From Hominifimenecus microfluidus (lineage in GTDB: Bacteria > Bacillota > Clostridia > Lachnospirales > Lachnospiraceae), in the NCBI GenBank assembly GCA_020687485.1, contig JAJEQR010000011.1, positions 26,402-90,401 of the forward strand: a stretch of DNA of 64,000 nt, in the 5' to 3' direction. The translations under genes were made by a program, and so were the position numbers. The notes under the pieces were generated by a model. The model was not told the origin of the DNA. It ran no database searches and was given only the letters and a program-made list of their open reading frames with translations. Shown in pieces: positions 63,708-64,000 of this stretch (within the stretch, counting starts at the first letter, position 1; the number at the start of each line of letters is the position of its first letter).

Positions 63708-63744
63708 TCTGTATTTTTCTATATTCTTCTGTATTTTTCTATAT
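63708..63744. repeat. Tandem 17-bp direct repeats upstream of the response regulator
   Basis: TCTGTATTTTTCTATAT occurs at 63708-63724 and 63728-63744, a 20-bp period (two helical turns). This is the usual geometry of OmpR/PhoB-type binding boxes, 24 bases before the gene start. Confidence 0.65.
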
Positions 63745-63807
63745 CGTTTCAGCACTCATTGCCATGTCTAATTTCGTGTCTGTCACGGTATACGAATGCT
63801 TTCTTTC

Positions 63808-63816
63808 AGTATAGCA
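63808..63816 (-). promoter_or_regulatory. Possible extended -10 promoter for the two-component operon
   Basis: On the minus strand TGCTATACT (extended -10 type). No clear -35. Confidence 0.35.
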
Positions 63817-63866
63817 TTATTCTTGTGAACTACTCGGCAACTGAGTTACCAGAGCATCTGAAATCT

Positions 63867-63886
63867 GGCGGGATACCGCCTTTTTT
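63867..63886 (+). terminator. Short terminator-like hairpin at the window edge
   Basis: GGCGG, GATA, CCGCC followed by T6 on the plus strand. No plus-strand gene ends nearby inside the window. The remaining 63745-64000 shows no gene. Confidence 0.35.
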
Positions 63887-64000
63887 CAGGGTGCGTCCAT
63901 GACACCAATACTGCTTGCCTTTCGGCTATGCAGCTACTTTTATTATATCTGGTTTTTTTAGTTCGGTTACGGACAGTTCCTTCTGTTTTCCGGATACGGA

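Noticed and set aside
63745..64000. Possible riboswitch ending in the GGCGG/CCGCC hairpin
   Set aside because: No conserved riboswitch core recognised and no plus-strand gene inside the window to regulate.

Overview
The window is a chromosomal segment from a Gram-positive, Clostridia-type bacterium, most likely Lachnospiraceae. The evidence is the complete S10-spc-alpha ribosomal operon in Firmicute order, a zinc-type S14, an L17 enlarged by an internal insert, strong AGGAGG ribosome binding sites and canonical sigma-A promoters. Almost every gene is on the minus strand; only an AraC regulator and a DegV protein are on the plus strand.

Region 1 (1 to about 31.3-31.6 kb) is the right-hand part of an integrative and conjugative element of the broad Tn1549/CTn type; its left end and integrase lie outside the window. 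In transcription order, right to left, it carries: a 54-aa protein; ParA/ParB; a TED/SpaA-repeat cell-wall adhesin with a 29-aa membrane peptide; a tightly coupled run of small uncharacterised element proteins; a 3,253-aa methyltransferase-helicase giant with tnpV embedded in another frame; a DUF3848-like protein and another small protein; a hairpin-rich intergenic; a CHC2/Toprim primase-like protein; a HTH-HipA kinase fusion; the mobilisation block (PcfM-like, candidate oriT, DUF3789-like, MobC, MobP-type relaxase, PcfB); and the transfer block (ArdC-like protein, small protein, VirD4, VirB2-like and VirB6-like membrane proteins). Relaxase, MobC and PcfB would process DNA at oriT, VirD4 would couple it to the channel, and the primase-like and helicase proteins would help establishment. 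No antibiotic resistance gene is visible.

The element stops just downstream of the 3' end of rpsI. Region 2 (31.7-43.4 kb) is the host block rpsI-rplM, GH127 with a divergent AraC regulator, truA, ecfT, a fused ecfA1-ecfA2, degV and the end of the alpha operon. Compared with the usual rplQ-ecfA-ecfA-ecfT-truA-rplM-rpsI order, GH127/AraC and degV are insertions.

Region 3 (41.2-57.3 kb) is the ribosomal superoperon from rpsJ to rplQ including secY, adk, map, infA, rpmJ and rpoA, with a recognisable promoter and several structured intergenic elements.

Region 4 (57.6-64 kb) holds a broken LysR gene, a sugar-isomerase-like TIM barrel protein, an aminotransferase, a CyuA/UPF0597 cysteine desulfidase-like protein and an OmpR/EnvZ-type two-component system.

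The observations most worth following are: tnpV with its own promoter and ribosome binding site inside the giant gene; an 11-bp motif (TCGCACATTTG) placed identically at three element promoters; a candidate oriT; the self-regulated HTH-HipA fusion with a strong internal start; and a hairpin cluster in front of the primase gene. All are read by eye from the sequence; no database search was run.
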